64,000 nt of DNA from Paraburkholderia ferrariae NBRC 106233. Its GTDB lineage: Bacteria; Pseudomonadota; Gammaproteobacteria; Burkholderiales; Burkholderiaceae. Position 1 is the stretch's first letter, and each line of letters starts with the position of its first letter. Under the pieces are notes generated by a model. The model saw only the letters and a program-made list of their open reading frames with translations, was not told the origin of the DNA and made no database searches. Location of the stretch: assembly GCF_000685035.1 (NCBI RefSeq), contig NZ_BAYB01000023.1, positions 62,001 to 126,000 of the forward strand. Direction: 5' to 3'. A program made the position numbers and the translations under genes. Positions 33,946-42,638 of the stretch are shown one piece after another.

Positions 33946-35079
33946 GTGCAAAAAATCAAAGTACTCTGCGTCGACGATTCGGCGCTGATCCGCAGCCTGA
34001 TGACGGAAATCATCAACAGCCAGCCGGACATGACCGTAGTCGCAACCGCGCCCGATCCGCTCGTGGCGCGCGAGCTCATCAAGCAGCACAACCCCGACGT
34101 GCTCACGCTCGACGTGGAAATGCCGCGCATGGACGGGCTCGATTTCCTCGAAAAGCTCATGCGCCTGCGGCCGATGCCGGTCGTGATGGTGTCGTCGCTG
34201 ACCGAGCGCGGCAACGAAATCACGCTGCGCGCGCTCGAACTGGGCGCCGTGGACTTCGTGACGAAGCCCAAGGTCGGCATTCGCGACGGCATGCTCGACT
34301 ACGCCGAAAAGCTCGCCGACAAGGTGCGCGCCGCGGCCCGTGCGCGCGTGCGCGTGCGGCCTGCCGCAGCCCATGCGCCGGCTGCCGCCGGTGCCGTGGG
34401 CGGTGCAGCGGGCGCCGCCGCGAGCGCGCACGCCGCGCCGGCGAGCGCGAGCCCGGCGCCGATGCTCAACAATCCGCTCCTCTCGACGGAAAAGCTCATC
34501 ATCGTGGGCGCCTCGACGGGCGGCACCGAAGCGATCCGCGAAGTGCTCACGCCGCTGCCGCCCGACGCGCCCGCGGTGCTGATCGCGCAGCACATGCCGC
34601 CGGGCTTCACGAAGTCGTTCGCGCAGCGCCTGAACGGCCTGTGCCGCATCACCGTGAAGGAAGCGGAGCACGGCGAGCGCGTGCTGCCGGGTCACGCCTA
34701 CATCGCGCCGGGCCACGCGCACCTGCTGCTCGCGCGCAGCGGCGCGAACTACATCGCGCATCTCTCCGACGAGCCGCCGGTGAACCGGCACCGCCCTTCG
34801 GTGGACGTGCTGTTCCGTTCGGCGGCCGCGCACGCGGGCAAGAACGCCATCGGCGTGATTCTCACGGGCATGGGGCGCGATGGCGCCGCGGGCCTGCTCG
34901 AGATGCGCAACGCGGGCGCTTACACGCTCGCGCAGGACGAGGCGAGCTGCATCGTGTTCGGCATGCCGCGCGAGGCAATCGCACTCGGCGCGGCAGACGA
35001 CATCTCGCCGCTCGCCGACATGAGCCGCCGCGTGATGGCGCGTCTCGCCATGATGGGCGAGCGCGTGCAGCGCGTGTAA
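33946..35079 (+). CDS. cheB: Chemotaxis methylesterase/response regulator CheB
   Basis: 377 residues. GTG 33946 is preferred over GTG 33937 because GGAGG (33931-33935) is then at the right distance. Receiver domain (KVLCVDDSALIRSL; acceptor Asp in VLTLDVEMPRMDGLDF), an Ala/Pro linker of about 45 residues, then the esterase domain with Ser in IVGASTGGTEAIRE, His in LIAQHMPPGFTKSFA and Asp in ILTGMGRDGAAGL. Removes methyl groups from receptors when phosphorylated by CheA. Confidence 0.96.
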   Translation: MQKIKVLCVDDSALIRSLMTEIINSQPDMTVVATAPDPLVARELIKQHNPDVLTLDVEMPRMDGLDFLEKLMRLRPMPVVMVSSLTERGNEITLRALELGAVDFVTKPKVGIRDGMLDYAEKLADKVRAAARARVRVRPAAAHAPAAAGAVGGAAGAAASAHAAPASASPAPMLNNPLLSTEKLIIVGASTGGTEAIREVLTPLPPDAPAVLIAQHMPPGFTKSFAQRLNGLCRITVKEAEHGERVLPGHAYIAPGHAHLLLARSGANYIAHLSDEPPVNRHRPSVDVLFRSAAAHAGKNAIGVILTGMGRDGAAGLLEMRNAGAYTLAQDEASCIVFGMPREAIALGAADDISPLADMSRRVMARLAMMGERVQRV

Positions 35080-35262
35080 CGGGTGCGTCAAACCCGGCCT
35101 GTGCAACACCCGCATGGCGCAGCAAAAAGCGCCTGCGAAGCAAGATTGAGCGATGGCGTCGGCGTTGGACGACGGCGCGATCGATCGCGATTAATTTATC
35201 TGGATCGGTGTCGCGCTTGTCTGGATAATTGCCCGGGGTTAAGCCTGGAGGAATGAAACGAG

Positions 35263-35658
35263 ATGGATAAGGGAATGAAGATTCTGGTGGTGGACGACTT
35301 TCCGACGATGCGCCGGATCGTCCGCAACCTGCTCAAGGAACTGGGCTATTCGAACGTGGACGAAGCCGAAGACGGCGCCGCGGGCCTCGCCCGCCTGCGC
35401 AGCGGCAGCTACGACTTCGTGATCTCCGACTGGAACATGCCGAACCTGGACGGTCTCGCCATGCTCAAGGAGATCCGCGCCGACGCCTCGCTCACGCACC
35501 TGCCGGTGCTGATGGTGACGGCGGAATCGAAGAAGGAGAACATCATCGCGGCGGCCCAGGCCGGCGCGAGCGGCTACGTGGTGAAGCCCTTCACGGCCGC
35601 GACGCTCGACGAGAAGCTGAACAAGATTCTCGAAAAGATGGCCAAGGCCGGGAGCTGA
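35263..35658 (+). CDS. cheY: Chemotaxis response regulator CheY
   Basis: 131 residues. Receiver domain with Asp11-Asp12 (VVDDFPTMRR), acceptor Asp56 (ISDWNMPNLDG), Thr in MVTAES, and Lys in YVVKPFTAATL. The DWNMPNMDG-type sequence is diagnostic of true CheY, the protein that binds FliM and reverses the motor. TGGAGGAAT precedes ATG 35263, and cheZ follows after 1 nt. A 183-nt gap after cheB may hold an extra promoter. Confidence 0.96.
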   Translation: MDKGMKILVVDDFPTMRRIVRNLLKELGYSNVDEAEDGAAGLARLRSGSYDFVISDWNMPNLDGLAMLKEIRADASLTHLPVLMVTAESKKENIIAAAQAGASGYVVKPFTAATLDEKLNKILEKMAKAGS

Positions 35659-35659
35659 C

Positions 35660-36376
35660 GTGAACGAGCCCATCAGCGCCGAGGCCGGCGGCCCGCACGC
35701 CGACCTGCACGAGATCGGGAGCGACCGCATCCTTGCGCGCATTGGTCATGTGACGCGCACGCTGCGCGATTCGATGCGCGAGCTCGGCCTCGACAAGCAC
35801 GTCGAGCGCGCGGCGGAAGCCGTGCCGGACGCGCGCGACCGCCTGCGCTACGTCGCGAACATGACCGAGCAGGCCGCGGAGCGCGTGCTGTCGGCCATCG
35901 AGATCGCCAAGCCAATGCAGGAGCAGCTCGAACGCGACGCGAAGGCCCTTTCGGAGCGCTGGGCGACGTGGTACGACGCGCCCATCGGCCGCGAGGAAGT
36001 GCGCGCGCTGATGGACGACACGCGCGCCTTTCTGGGCGGCGTGCCCGAAGCCACCACGGCGACGAGCGAGCAACTGCTCGGCATCATGCTGGCGCAGGAC
36101 TTCCAGGATCTCACCGGCCAGGTGATCAAGAAGATCATGGACGTGGTGTACCTGATCGAGCAGCAACTGCTGGGCGTGCTGGTGGAGAATATCGCGCCGG
36201 AGCGGCGCGAGCAGTTCGCGGCCACGGCGGCGCAGCTCGCCGGCCCGGCTGCGGTGTCGGCGACGGGCAGCCCCGAAGGGCTCCTGAACGGCCCGCAGAT
36301 CAACCCCGAAGGCAAGGCCGACGTGATGCAGGACCAGGGGCAGGTGGACGACCTGCTCGCAAGCCTCGGCTTCTAG
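35660..36376 (+). CDS. cheZ: CheY-P phosphatase CheZ
   Basis: 238 residues from GTG 35660. Long helical hairpin. The active-site stretch IMLAQDFQDLTGQVIKKIMD contains the Asp and catalytic Gln of the family, and the C-terminal peptide QDQGQVDDLLASLGF is the CheY-binding tail. Adjacent to cheY, it switches off the signal and gives fast responses. Last gene of the che operon before the DUF2844 gene. Confidence 0.96.
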   Translation: MNEPISAEAGGPHADLHEIGSDRILARIGHVTRTLRDSMRELGLDKHVERAAEAVPDARDRLRYVANMTEQAAERVLSAIEIAKPMQEQLERDAKALSERWATWYDAPIGREEVRALMDDTRAFLGGVPEATTATSEQLLGIMLAQDFQDLTGQVIKKIMDVVYLIEQQLLGVLVENIAPERREQFAATAAQLAGPAAVSATGSPEGLLNGPQINPEGKADVMQDQGQVDDLLASLGF

Positions 36377-36577
36377 CTTCCGGGGGCCGCGGCCGCATGC
36401 CTGCGCGTTGGCCGTTTGGCAAAGCTGCCGGCTGTAATGTGGGACAGGCATACTAGCGAGGACAAGCTGATGCGACGGCCATGGCGACTGCCGTGGCCGC
36501 ATCGCTCACGTTGGCTCCTCGTCGCCGCGCCGCGCCCGGCACCGCTTCGGTGGAGCACGTCATCGAACGGGAGGGGT

Positions 36578-37132
36578 ATGGCTGTCTTGTCTACGAACGC
36601 TTCGTCTATCCCGAGGCGCCTTGCCGCGCTCACGCTCGCCGGCGCTGCCGCCGCGGCGCTGGCGGCAGCGCCTTCCGCCTTTGCCGCGCTCGGCGGCGCA
36701 CCGATGGCCACGCCCGCAGGCGCCAGTGTCAGCACCTCCAGCGGCATGCCCAATGCCGTGGCCCGGCAGGCCGTTCAGACCGCTTCCGCTTCGTCCGCTT
36801 CTTCTTCGGCTTCTTCCGCCTCCTGGACGGTCCGCCAGACCACGCTCGGCAACGGCACGGTCGTGCGCGAGTATCTCTCGCAGGCCGGCACCGTGTTCGG
36901 CGTCGGCTGGACCGGGCCGCAGCCGCCCGACCTCTCGGCGCTGCTCGGCAGCTACTTTCCCCAGTACGTCGCGGGCGTGAAGGCGAGCCGCGCCGCGGGC
37001 GTGCACGGCCCGGGTGTCGTGGATCAGCCCGGACTCGTCGTGCATTCGGGCGGCCACATGGGGGCCTTCTCGGGGCAGGCCTGGGTGCCTCAGGACCTGC
37101 CCGCCGGCGTCAGCGCCAGCGATATCCAGTGA
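36578..37132 (+). CDS. Exported DUF2844-family protein
   Basis: 184 residues from ATG 36578, where GGGAGGGG stands just upstream. A signal peptide of about 35 residues (core LAALTLAGAAAAALAAA, ending SAFA) precedes ALGGAPMATPAGASV, a start typical of DUF2844 proteins. The mature domain SWTVRQTTLGNGTVVREYLS, then GVGWTGPQPPDLSALLGSYFPQY, has no known catalytic motif. In Burkholderiales it is usually paired, as here, with a DUF3443 gene 24 nt downstream. Function unknown. It interrupts the che-flh series but not its strand. Confidence 0.8.
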   Translation: MAVLSTNASSIPRRLAALTLAGAAAAALAAAPSAFAALGGAPMATPAGASVSTSSGMPNAVARQAVQTASASSASSSASSASWTVRQTTLGNGTVVREYLSQAGTVFGVGWTGPQPPDLSALLGSYFPQYVAGVKASRAAGVHGPGVVDQPGLVVHSGGHMGAFSGQAWVPQDLPAGVSASDIQ

Positions 37133-37156
37133 TTGGCGATCAAGGGGAGGCGACGC

Positions 37157-38467
37157 GTGCTCACACAACGACTTCAGACAACCATCCTTCACTGGCTGCG
37201 CCGCGGCGCGCTGTTCGCCGTCGCTGCGCTCGCCCTGGGCGTGGCGGCCTGCGGTGGCGGGGGCGGCAGCAGTAGCAGCAGCAGTGGCAACAACACGAGC
37301 GGCGGCGTCGATACCTCGTCGCTGCCGCCCTTGCCGAGCCAGCAGCCCATTGCGGCTACGGCCCCGAACACCGTGCCCGTCACCGTAAACGGCGGCGTGG
37401 CCGGCGTGCCGAATATTCCCACGGTGAGCGTGACCGTCTGCGTGAGCGGCACGAGCACCTGCACGACCGTGAACAATGTGCAGCTCGATACGGGTTCCTT
37501 CGGGCTGCGTCTCGTGGCCTCGGCGCTGCCGGCTTCGTTCACGAGCGCGCTGCCCGTGAGCACGGCAGCGAGCGGCGGCACGCTCGCCGAATGCACGGCG
37601 TTCGCCGACGGCTACACCTGGGGCACCGTGCGCACGGCCGACGTGAAGATCGGCGGCGAAACGGCAAGCCGCATTCCGATCCAGTTCATCGGCGATCTCG
37701 CTTCCGCCACCGTGCCGCAAGCCTGCTCGAACATCGGCGCGGCGCAAAACACGGCGAGCGACCTGGGCGCGAACGGCATCCTCGGCATTGGCGTGGCGCT
37801 GTGGGACTGCGGGCCGAGCTGCGCGAACAGTGCCGCGAACAGCAACTACTATTCGTGCCCGAGCGGCGCGAACTGCACCAGCACGACGGTGGCGACAAGC
37901 CTGCAGGTGGCCAACCCGGTCGCGAGCTTCGCCGCCGACAACAACGGCGTGATCCTGCAGATGGCCCCGGTTTCGTACAACGGGGCGGCTTCGGCCACCG
38001 GCACGCTGGTATTCGGCATCGGCACCGAGTCGAACAACACGCTGAGCGCTTCGCACCGTTTCCAGACCACGCAGTGGGGCGACCTGAGTGCCGCGTTCAA
38101 CGGCGCGACGCTCACTTCGTTCCTCGACTCGGGCTCGAACGCGCTGTTCTTCAACGATAGCGCGCTGCCCCAGTGCGGCGGCTCGCTCGGCACGTTCTAC
38201 TGCCCGTCTGTGCCGCAGTCGCTCAGCGCGGCGCTGACCGGCGTGGACGGTTCGAGCGGCGCCGCCACCTTCGCCGTGGTGAGCGCGGCCACGCTCCTCG
38301 GCAGCGGCGGCAACAACGGCAATTTCGCCCTCAACGATCTGGGCGGGCAGTTCGGCTCGTCGGCGGACCTCGACCTCGGCCTGCCGTTCTTCTATGGCCG
38401 CTACGTGTACTTCGGCCTCAACACGGCCGCCAATGGCGGCAGCCAGGCGCCGTACGTCGCTTTCTAG
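37157..38467 (+). CDS. DUF3443-family lipoprotein with pepsin-like aspartic protease signatures
   Basis: 436 residues. GTG 37157 is chosen because GGGGAGG ends 6 nt before it and a signal peptide with lipobox (LGVAAC) then follows at once. After a Gly/Ser linker the protein shows VQLDTGSFGLRL (Asp111), GANGILGIGVALW near residue 210, FLDSGSNALFF (Asp324), and LGLPFFYGRYVYFGL near the end. These match, in order, the two catalytic DTG/DSG loops and the hydrophobic-hydrophobic-Gly psi-loops of bilobed pepsins. The DUF3443 call is from overall form. Protease activity is my inference. Partnered with the DUF2844 gene. Confidence 0.75.
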   Translation: MLTQRLQTTILHWLRRGALFAVAALALGVAACGGGGGSSSSSSGNNTSGGVDTSSLPPLPSQQPIAATAPNTVPVTVNGGVAGVPNIPTVSVTVCVSGTSTCTTVNNVQLDTGSFGLRLVASALPASFTSALPVSTAASGGTLAECTAFADGYTWGTVRTADVKIGGETASRIPIQFIGDLASATVPQACSNIGAAQNTASDLGANGILGIGVALWDCGPSCANSAANSNYYSCPSGANCTSTTVATSLQVANPVASFAADNNGVILQMAPVSYNGAASATGTLVFGIGTESNNTLSASHRFQTTQWGDLSAAFNGATLTSFLDSGSNALFFNDSALPQCGGSLGTFYCPSVPQSLSAALTGVDGSSGAATFAVVSAATLLGSGGNNGNFALNDLGGQFGSSADLDLGLPFFYGRYVYFGLNTAANGGSQAPYVAF

Positions 38468-38481
38468 CGCTAGACCGGGCC

Positions 38482-38521
38482 GATCCGGGGCAATTCGGGC
38501 CGGTCCGGGGCAATTTGAGCC
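38482..38521. repeat. Two direct 20-bp repeats upstream of flhB
   Basis: GATCCGGGGCAATTCGGGCC (38482-38501) followed directly by GGTCCGGGGCAATTTGAGCC (38502-38521), 16 of 20 identical. GGGGCAATT is in both. Confidence 0.9.
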
Positions 38522-38580
38522 AAAGCCGGGCGGGCAGGCGCGCCGTACTGCGCCTGTGCCGATCCCCCGGCCGTGTGTCC

Positions 38581-38628
38581 CCACGACCCCACGGCCCCAC
38601 GGCCCCACGGCCCCACGGCCCCACGGCC
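38581..38628. repeat. 8-bp tandem repeat, six units
   Basis: CCACGACC once, then CCACGGCC five times in perfect register. Simple sequence repeat in the flhB upstream region. Confidence 0.95.
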
Positions 38629-38816
38629 AGCTTCCTCCCCCATTTTCCCGCCGGCACACCGCGCTCCCGGTGCGCCGGCCACCCATCCCCTGAAATACCC
38701 CCGTTTCTCCGCCTTACTCCGTCAATCGCCGCTGGCGCCCCGCGGCAATAATCGCTGTCACTGAAAATGGGTGTGCGCCGCCTCGCTTGCGCCGCACGCC
38801 ACCGACCGGAGCAGCC

Positions 38817-40208
38817 GTGGCTGAGGACAGCGACCTCGAAAAAACCGAACCCGCCACTCCCAAGCGCCTGCAAAAGGCGCGGGAGGAGGGGCAGGTTGCG
38901 CGTTCGCGGGAGCTTTCGACGTTTGCGCTGCTTTCGGCGGGCTTCTACGGCACGTGGATGCTCTCGGGCACGATCGGCCTGCGCATGCAGGACATGCTGC
39001 GCGGTGCGCTCACCTTCAACCACGCGATGGTCTTCGATACCAGCCGCATGCTGATCGGCGCGGGCGCCGTCGCGAGCGAAGGGTTTTCGGCGATCGCGCC
39101 GGTGCTCGCGCTCACGGGCCTCGCGGCCCTGCTCGCGCCCATGGTGCTCGGCGGCTGGCTCTTCAGCACGGCTTCGCTCGAACCGAAATTCAGCCGCCTC
39201 GACCCCATCGCCGGGCTCGGGCGCATCTTCTCGCTGAACGGCCCGATCCAGCTCGGCATGTCGTTCGCGAAAACGCTCGTGGTGGGGGTGATCGGCAGCC
39301 TGGCCGTATGGAACCATCGCGAGGAGATCCTGGGCCTCGCCATGCAGCCGGGCCTGCGCGCCTACGCTGACTCGTTCCACCTCATCGCCGTGTGCTGCGG
39401 CACGACGGTCGCGGGCATGTTCGTGGTGGCCGCGCTCGACGTGCCCTACCAGCTCTGGCAGTACCACCGCAAGCTGCGCATGACGAAGGAAGAGGTCAAG
39501 CGCGAGCACCGCGAAAGCGAAGGCGACCCGCACGTGAAGGGCCGCATTCGCCAGCAGCAGCGGGCCATGGCGCGCCGCCGGATGATGACGCTCGTGCCGA
39601 AGGCCGACGTGGTGGTGACCAACCCGACGCACTTCGCCGTGGCGCTCCAGTACGCCGACGGCGAAATGGGCGCGCCGAAGGTCATTGCGAAGGGCGTGAA
39701 CCTCGTGGCGGCGCGCATCCGCGAGATCGCCACCGAACACGGCGTGCCGCTGCTCGAAGCGCCGCCGCTCGCCCGCGCGCTCTATTACAACGTCGATCTG
39801 AACCGCGAGATTCCCGGCCCGCTCTACGGCGCGGTCGCGCAGGTGCTGGCGTGGGTGTACCAGCTGAGGCGTTTTCGCGAGCAGGGCGGCGACGTGCCGA
39901 TGGCCCCGACCGATCTCGACGTGCCGGCCGATCTCGACAAGGGTGCCGTGAGCGAGAACGACGCGAGCGAAGAAGCCGAAGACGCCCTGGGCGCCGAGGC
40001 GGCAGCCGCGGCCAGCGCCGCCGCCGATGCAGCGAATACCGTGAACGCGTCGAATGCGGCCAACGCCGCCAACGCACGGAACCCGTCGGCCCAGGCCGAC
40101 GACAGCACCACAAAGCCGGCCGGCACCGCCGACGGCACCGCAAGCAGCGACGGCGCAGGCAGTTCATCCAGTGACGCGCGCCGCGGCAACGAAGGAGTCT
40201 CTGAATGA
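38817..40208 (+). CDS. flhB: Flagellar export gate protein FlhB
   Basis: 463 residues from GTG 38817 (CCGGAG upstream; MAEDSDLEKTEPATPKRLQK is the family start). Four membrane helices in the first 210 residues, then the cytoplasmic switch domain with the autocleavage loop TNPTHFAVAL (Asn269-Pro270), which changes export from rod/hook to filament substrates. After about residue 355 there is an unusual tail of about 110 residues rich in Ala, Asn, Asp and Ser. The stop overlaps the flhA start. Confidence 0.96.
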   Translation: MAEDSDLEKTEPATPKRLQKAREEGQVARSRELSTFALLSAGFYGTWMLSGTIGLRMQDMLRGALTFNHAMVFDTSRMLIGAGAVASEGFSAIAPVLALTGLAALLAPMVLGGWLFSTASLEPKFSRLDPIAGLGRIFSLNGPIQLGMSFAKTLVVGVIGSLAVWNHREEILGLAMQPGLRAYADSFHLIAVCCGTTVAGMFVVAALDVPYQLWQYHRKLRMTKEEVKREHRESEGDPHVKGRIRQQQRAMARRRMMTLVPKADVVVTNPTHFAVALQYADGEMGAPKVIAKGVNLVAARIREIATEHGVPLLEAPPLARALYYNVDLNREIPGPLYGAVAQVLAWVYQLRRFREQGGDVPMAPTDLDVPADLDKGAVSENDASEEAEDALGAEAAAAASAAADAANTVNASNAANAANARNPSAQADDSTTKPAGTADGTASSDGAGSSSSDARRGNEGVSE

Positions 40209-42304
40209 ACGCCCGCACCGGTTTTCTCGCGCGCCGCCCGGAAGTGCTGCAAAGCACGAACCTGCGCGCGCTCGCGGGGCCGATCCTGATCTGCATGATC
40301 CTCGGCATGATGATCCTGCCGTTGCCGCCGTTCCTGCTGGATCTGCTGTTCACGTTCAACATCGCGCTTTCGGTGATGGTGCTGCTCGTCAGCATGTACA
40401 CGATGAAGCCGCTCGATTTCGCGGCCTTCCCGAGCGTGCTGCTGTTCTCCACGCTGCTGCGGCTCTCGCTGAACGTGGCGTCCACGCGGATCGTGCTGCT
40501 CGAAGGCCACACCGGCCCCGCCGCCGCGGGCAAGGTGATCGAGTCGTTCGGCCACTTCCTCGTGGGCGGCAACTTCGCGGTGGGGATCGTGGTGTTCGTG
40601 ATCCTGATGGTCATCAACTTCATGGTGATCACGAAGGGCGCGGGCCGGATCGCCGAAGTGGCCGCGCGCTTCACCCTCGACGCGATGCCCGGCAAGCAGA
40701 TGGCCATCGACGCCGACCTGAACGCCGGCCTCATCAACGAAGAGGCCGCGCGCAAGCGCCGCAGCGAGATTGCCCAGGAGGCCGAGTTCTACGGGTCGAT
40801 GGACGGCGCGAGCAAGTTCGTGCGCGGGGACGCCATTGCCGGCCTCATCATCATGGCGGTCAACATCATCGGCGGGCTGATCGTCGGCGTCGCGCAGCAC
40901 GGTCTGGACTTCGCGACCGCGGGCAAGACCTACACGCTGCTCACCATCGGCGACGGCCTCGTCGCGCAGATCCCCTCGCTCGTGATCTCCACCGCGGCCG
41001 GCGTGATCGTCTCGCGCGTGGCGACCAACGAGGACATCGGCACCCAGCTCACGAGCCAGCTCTTCACGAACCCGCGCGTGCTGATGATCACCGGCACGAT
41101 CATCGTGATGATGGGCCTCATCCCGAACATGCCGCACTTCGCGTTTCTGCTGCTGGGCGCCGGGTCGATCCAGCTGGGCCGGGTCATGAAGAAGAGCGCC
41201 GAGGCGAAGAAGGCGAGCGCCGTGCTGGTGGACACCGCGCCCACCGCGCTCGCGCCCGCCGAAAACGCCGAGGCGAGCTGGGACGACGTCGTGCTCATCG
41301 ACACGCTGGGCCTCGAAGTGGGCTACCGCCTCATCCCGCTCGTGGACAAGAACACCGACGGCGAACTGCTCAAGCGCATCAAGAGCATCCGCAAGAAGTT
41401 CGCGCAGGAAATCGGCTTCCTGCCGCCCGTCATCCATATCCGCGACAACCTGGAACTGCGCCCGAACGCCTACCGCATCACGCTCAAGGGCGTGGAGGTG
41501 GGCACGGGCGAGGCGTATCCGGGCCAGTGGCTCGCCATCAACCCGGGCCAGGTGAGCGCCGTGCTGCCCGGCACGCCCACGGCGGACCCGGCCTTCGGCC
41601 TGCCCGCCATCTGGATCGACACGAACCTGCGCGAGCAGGCGCAGGTGTACGGCTACACGGTCGTCGATTCGAGCACGGTGGTCGCCACGCACCTGAACCA
41701 CCTCGTCGTGACGCACGCCTCGGAGCTGCTGGGGCGCCGCGAAGTGCAGGCGCTCATGGAGCGCGTGCAGAAGGACACGCCGTCGCTCGTCGAAGACCTC
41801 GTGCCGAAGGTGCTGCCCGTCACGACGCTGCAGAAGGTGCTGCAAAACCTGCTGGAAGAGGGCGTGCCGATCCGCGACATGCGCACGATCATGGAGGCGC
41901 TCGCCGAGCACGCCGGGCGCGTGACCGACGCGCACGAACTCACGGCGGCGGTGCGCATTGCGCTGGGCCGCGCGATCACGCAGCAGTGGTTCCCGGGCAA
42001 CGGCGACATGCAGGTGATGGGGCTCGACGCGAACCTCGAACGCGTGCTGTCGCAAACGCTCACCTCGGGGCCGAACCCGGGGCTGGAGCCGGGCCTCGCG
42101 CACACGCTGCTCACCCAGACCGAAAACGCGATGGCGCGCCAGCAGGGCCTGGGGCTTGCCCCGGTGCTGCTCGTGCAGCACGCGCTGCGGCCCATGCTGT
42201 CGCGCTTCCTGCGGCGCAGCCTGCCGCAGTTGAAGGTGCTCTCGTACGCCGAGGTGCCGGATACGCGCAACGTGAAGGTGGTGAATGTGGTGGGGGGCGG
42301 CTGA
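40205..42304 (+). CDS. flhA: Flagellar export gate protein FlhA
   Basis: 699 residues, start overlapping flhB (ATGA). The N-terminal half has eight membrane segments, with the conserved cytoplasmic FHIPEP region (LDAMPGKQMAIDADLNAG, then DGASKFVRGDAIAGLII). The C-terminal half is the cytoplasmic nonameric ring that docks chaperone-substrate complexes (GYRLIPLVDKNTDGELLKRI, then LPPVIHIRDNLELRPNAY). Central energy-coupling part of the flagellar type III secretion apparatus. Confidence 0.97.
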   Translation: MNARTGFLARRPEVLQSTNLRALAGPILICMILGMMILPLPPFLLDLLFTFNIALSVMVLLVSMYTMKPLDFAAFPSVLLFSTLLRLSLNVASTRIVLLEGHTGPAAAGKVIESFGHFLVGGNFAVGIVVFVILMVINFMVITKGAGRIAEVAARFTLDAMPGKQMAIDADLNAGLINEEAARKRRSEIAQEAEFYGSMDGASKFVRGDAIAGLIIMAVNIIGGLIVGVAQHGLDFATAGKTYTLLTIGDGLVAQIPSLVISTAAGVIVSRVATNEDIGTQLTSQLFTNPRVLMITGTIIVMMGLIPNMPHFAFLLLGAGSIQLGRVMKKSAEAKKASAVLVDTAPTALAPAENAEASWDDVVLIDTLGLEVGYRLIPLVDKNTDGELLKRIKSIRKKFAQEIGFLPPVIHIRDNLELRPNAYRITLKGVEVGTGEAYPGQWLAINPGQVSAVLPGTPTADPAFGLPAIWIDTNLREQAQVYGYTVVDSSTVVATHLNHLVVTHASELLGRREVQALMERVQKDTPSLVEDLVPKVLPVTTLQKVLQNLLEEGVPIRDMRTIMEALAEHAGRVTDAHELTAAVRIALGRAITQQWFPGNGDMQVMGLDANLERVLSQTLTSGPNPGLEPGLAHTLLTQTENAMARQQGLGLAPVLLVQHALRPMLSRFLRRSLPQLKVLSYAEVPDTRNVKVVNVVGGG

Positions 42305-42638
42305 GGCCCCCGGGGCCGTCACGGCGAACGGGAAGCCCGCTTTATCGCACTTCAGCCCGCTTCGGCGGGCTTTCGTTTTTGTGTTTCTCCGGCGCGGCGC
42401 CCGCCACGGGTTCCCCGTCTTTGCCCCGCCCGCCGCCCCATTGCGCGAATTGCCCGCATTTCCCCGCCTTGATCCATCGATCGTGAAGACGCCGGCTTCG
42501 AAATAATTCCAACATCGGAAAAGGTCTTGCGCCCGGGCGCCGCATCTGACGCCCGGGGTCGCCGGGAGGCCAAACAGCACGAGACCAGCAGCAAACGAAG
42601 GCGGCACGCGTGCCGCTCACCTCTATCGGGGGCTCAGC
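42305..42638. other. Intergenic region between flhA and flhF
   Basis: 334 bases without a gene. It holds the flhA terminator (42354-42380) and, at 42448-42461, a stretch resembling the conserved block of the duplicated glycosylation-locus element. flhF therefore probably starts a new transcript. Confidence 0.6.
42354..42380 (+). terminator. Terminator after flhA
   Basis: AGCCCGC-TTCG-GCGGGCT followed by TTCGTTTTT, 50 nt after the flhA stop. Confidence 0.92.

Larger units (their letters stand above)
38468..38816. other. Intergenic region upstream of flhB with short repeats
   Basis: 349 bases, no gene. It holds two direct 20-bp repeats (38482-38521), an 8-bp tandem repeat (38581-38628), and presumably the promoter of flhB-flhA. 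Confidence 0.7.

Noticed and set aside
38581..38628. CRISPR-like array from the regular repeat
   Set aside because: Units are 8 bp and directly adjacent with no spacers; a simple tandem repeat.
39824..42607. 927-codon open frame opposite flhB-flhA
   Set aside because: Shadow of flhA; no domain and implausible His/Arg composition.
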